Assembly (NCBI GenBank): GCA_018262775.1 | Contig: JADFDU010000001.1 | Span: 1 to 64,000, forward strand | DNA: 64,000 nucleotides | Reading direction: 5' to 3' | Origin: Rhodocyclaceae bacterium | Lineage (GTDB): Bacteria; Pseudomonadota; Gammaproteobacteria; Burkholderiales; Rhodocyclaceae | Shown: positions 63,704 to 64,000 of the stretch, piece by piece | How the letters are laid out: each line of letters begins with the position of its first letter | Position numbering within the stretch: the first letter of the stretch is position 1 | Notes under the pieces: model-generated | What the model was told of the DNA's origin: nothing | The model's database searches: none | What the model saw: the letters and a program-made list of their open reading frames with translations, nothing else | Position numbers and translations under genes: made by a program

Positions 63704-64000
63704 ATGATGTTCCTGCTCAAGAAACTTCTCACCGCGCTGGTGTTACCGCCGGCGGGGCCGTTGCTTCTGGCGTTGCTGGGTTTGCTGCTGCTGCGGCGCC
63801 GGCCGCGCCTGGGCAAGACGCTGGCCTGGGGCGGCCTCATCCTGCTGTGGCTGCTCGCCACGCCCGCCGTGACGAAACCGATGCTCGCCACGCTCGAGGA
63901 CGTGCCGCCACTCGACCTCGCGCAGGCAAAGGACGCACAAGCCATCGTCGTGCTCGGCGGCGGCAGTTACTGGGCGGCGCCGGAATACGGCGGAGATACG
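63704..64000 (+). CDS. DUF218/YdcF-like membrane protein (3' end missing)
   Basis: About 99 codons are visible before the window ends. Two hydrophobic segments (about 9-30 and 40-58) are followed by LDLAQAKDAQAIVVLGGGSYW, the start of a DUF218 domain as in ElyC/YdcF. These proteins act in envelope and lipid-carrier maintenance. Two tandem ATG are possible starts. Confidence 0.85.
   Translation, partial: MMFLLKKLLTALVLPPAGPLLLALLGLLLLRRRPRLGKTLAWGGLILLWLLATPAVTKPMLATLEDVPPLDLAQAKDAQAIVVLGGGSYWAAPEYGGDT

Overview
The window is GC-rich, densely coding DNA from a respiring Gram-negative bacterium, most likely a betaproteobacterium (Rhodocyclales/Sterolibacteriaceae-like). This rests on gene content: an acetate-type symporter, TctDE-like signalling, groESL under a CIRCE operator, ubiD next to a DUF4870 membrane protein, a molybdenum NAD-linked formate dehydrogenase and ubiquinone genes. 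The assignment is inference; no rRNA or tRNA gene was seen.

Layout. 1-5.3 kb: end of a sodium/solute symporter, a TPR protein, a TctD/TctE-like two-component pair and a protein with a duplicated domain. 5.4-7.6 kb: groEL-groES with CIRCE and a heat-shock promoter. 7.6-11.8 kb: PBP4-type DacB and a copper-type (OprC/NosA-like) TonB receptor. 11.8-16 kb: DUF4870, ubiD, then two secreted proteins sharing a Ser/Thr/Gly tail around a broken second ubiD 5' end. 16-20.4 kb: lipid kinase, RhlE-like helicase and small housekeeping genes. 20.4-27.9 kb: one-carbon block (formate dehydrogenase, Gfa, S-formylglutathione hydrolase, AdhC), a full glutathione route from formaldehyde to CO2. 28-32.2 kb: AT-richer island with a nuclease-nSTAND ATPase and two unknown genes, separated by attC-like hairpins. 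32.7-35.2 kb: two toxin-antitoxin-like modules, a Fic remnant and a second copy of the copper-ATPase 3' end. 35.2-41 kb: copper ATPase, a two-subunit CuA heme-copper enzyme resembling sNOR nitric oxide reductase, and ctaB. 41-45.5 kb: OsmC plus lipoyl-bearing dihydrolipoamide dehydrogenase, and a FixLJ-like pair. 45.8-47.2 kb: DUF3617 and ubiA. 47.4-54 kb: type I restriction-modification hsdRMS followed by HipA-like and DUF3037 genes. 54-64 kb: recG, ridA, SPOR, DUF2802, metY, bactofilin, an FAD dehydrogenase with a ThDP enzyme, and the start of a DUF218 gene.

How the genes may work together. OprC-like receptor, copper ATPase, CuA subunit, heme-copper subunit and heme O synthase form a plausible copper/heme supply line for NO or O2 respiration. 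Palindromic sites of the type CTAGG...CCCCTA occur upstream of adhC, osmC-lpd, the norS/ctaB divergon and the FixL-like kinase, suggesting a shared regulon.

The most unexpected signal is a dispersed two-part motif, CGCCGT-N10-CTGACTTT, found eight times exactly and three more times with one mismatch, in coding and noncoding DNA. This is far above chance and has no explanation among the annotated features. It could be an uptake-type or chromosome-organising sequence, or a small dispersed repeat.
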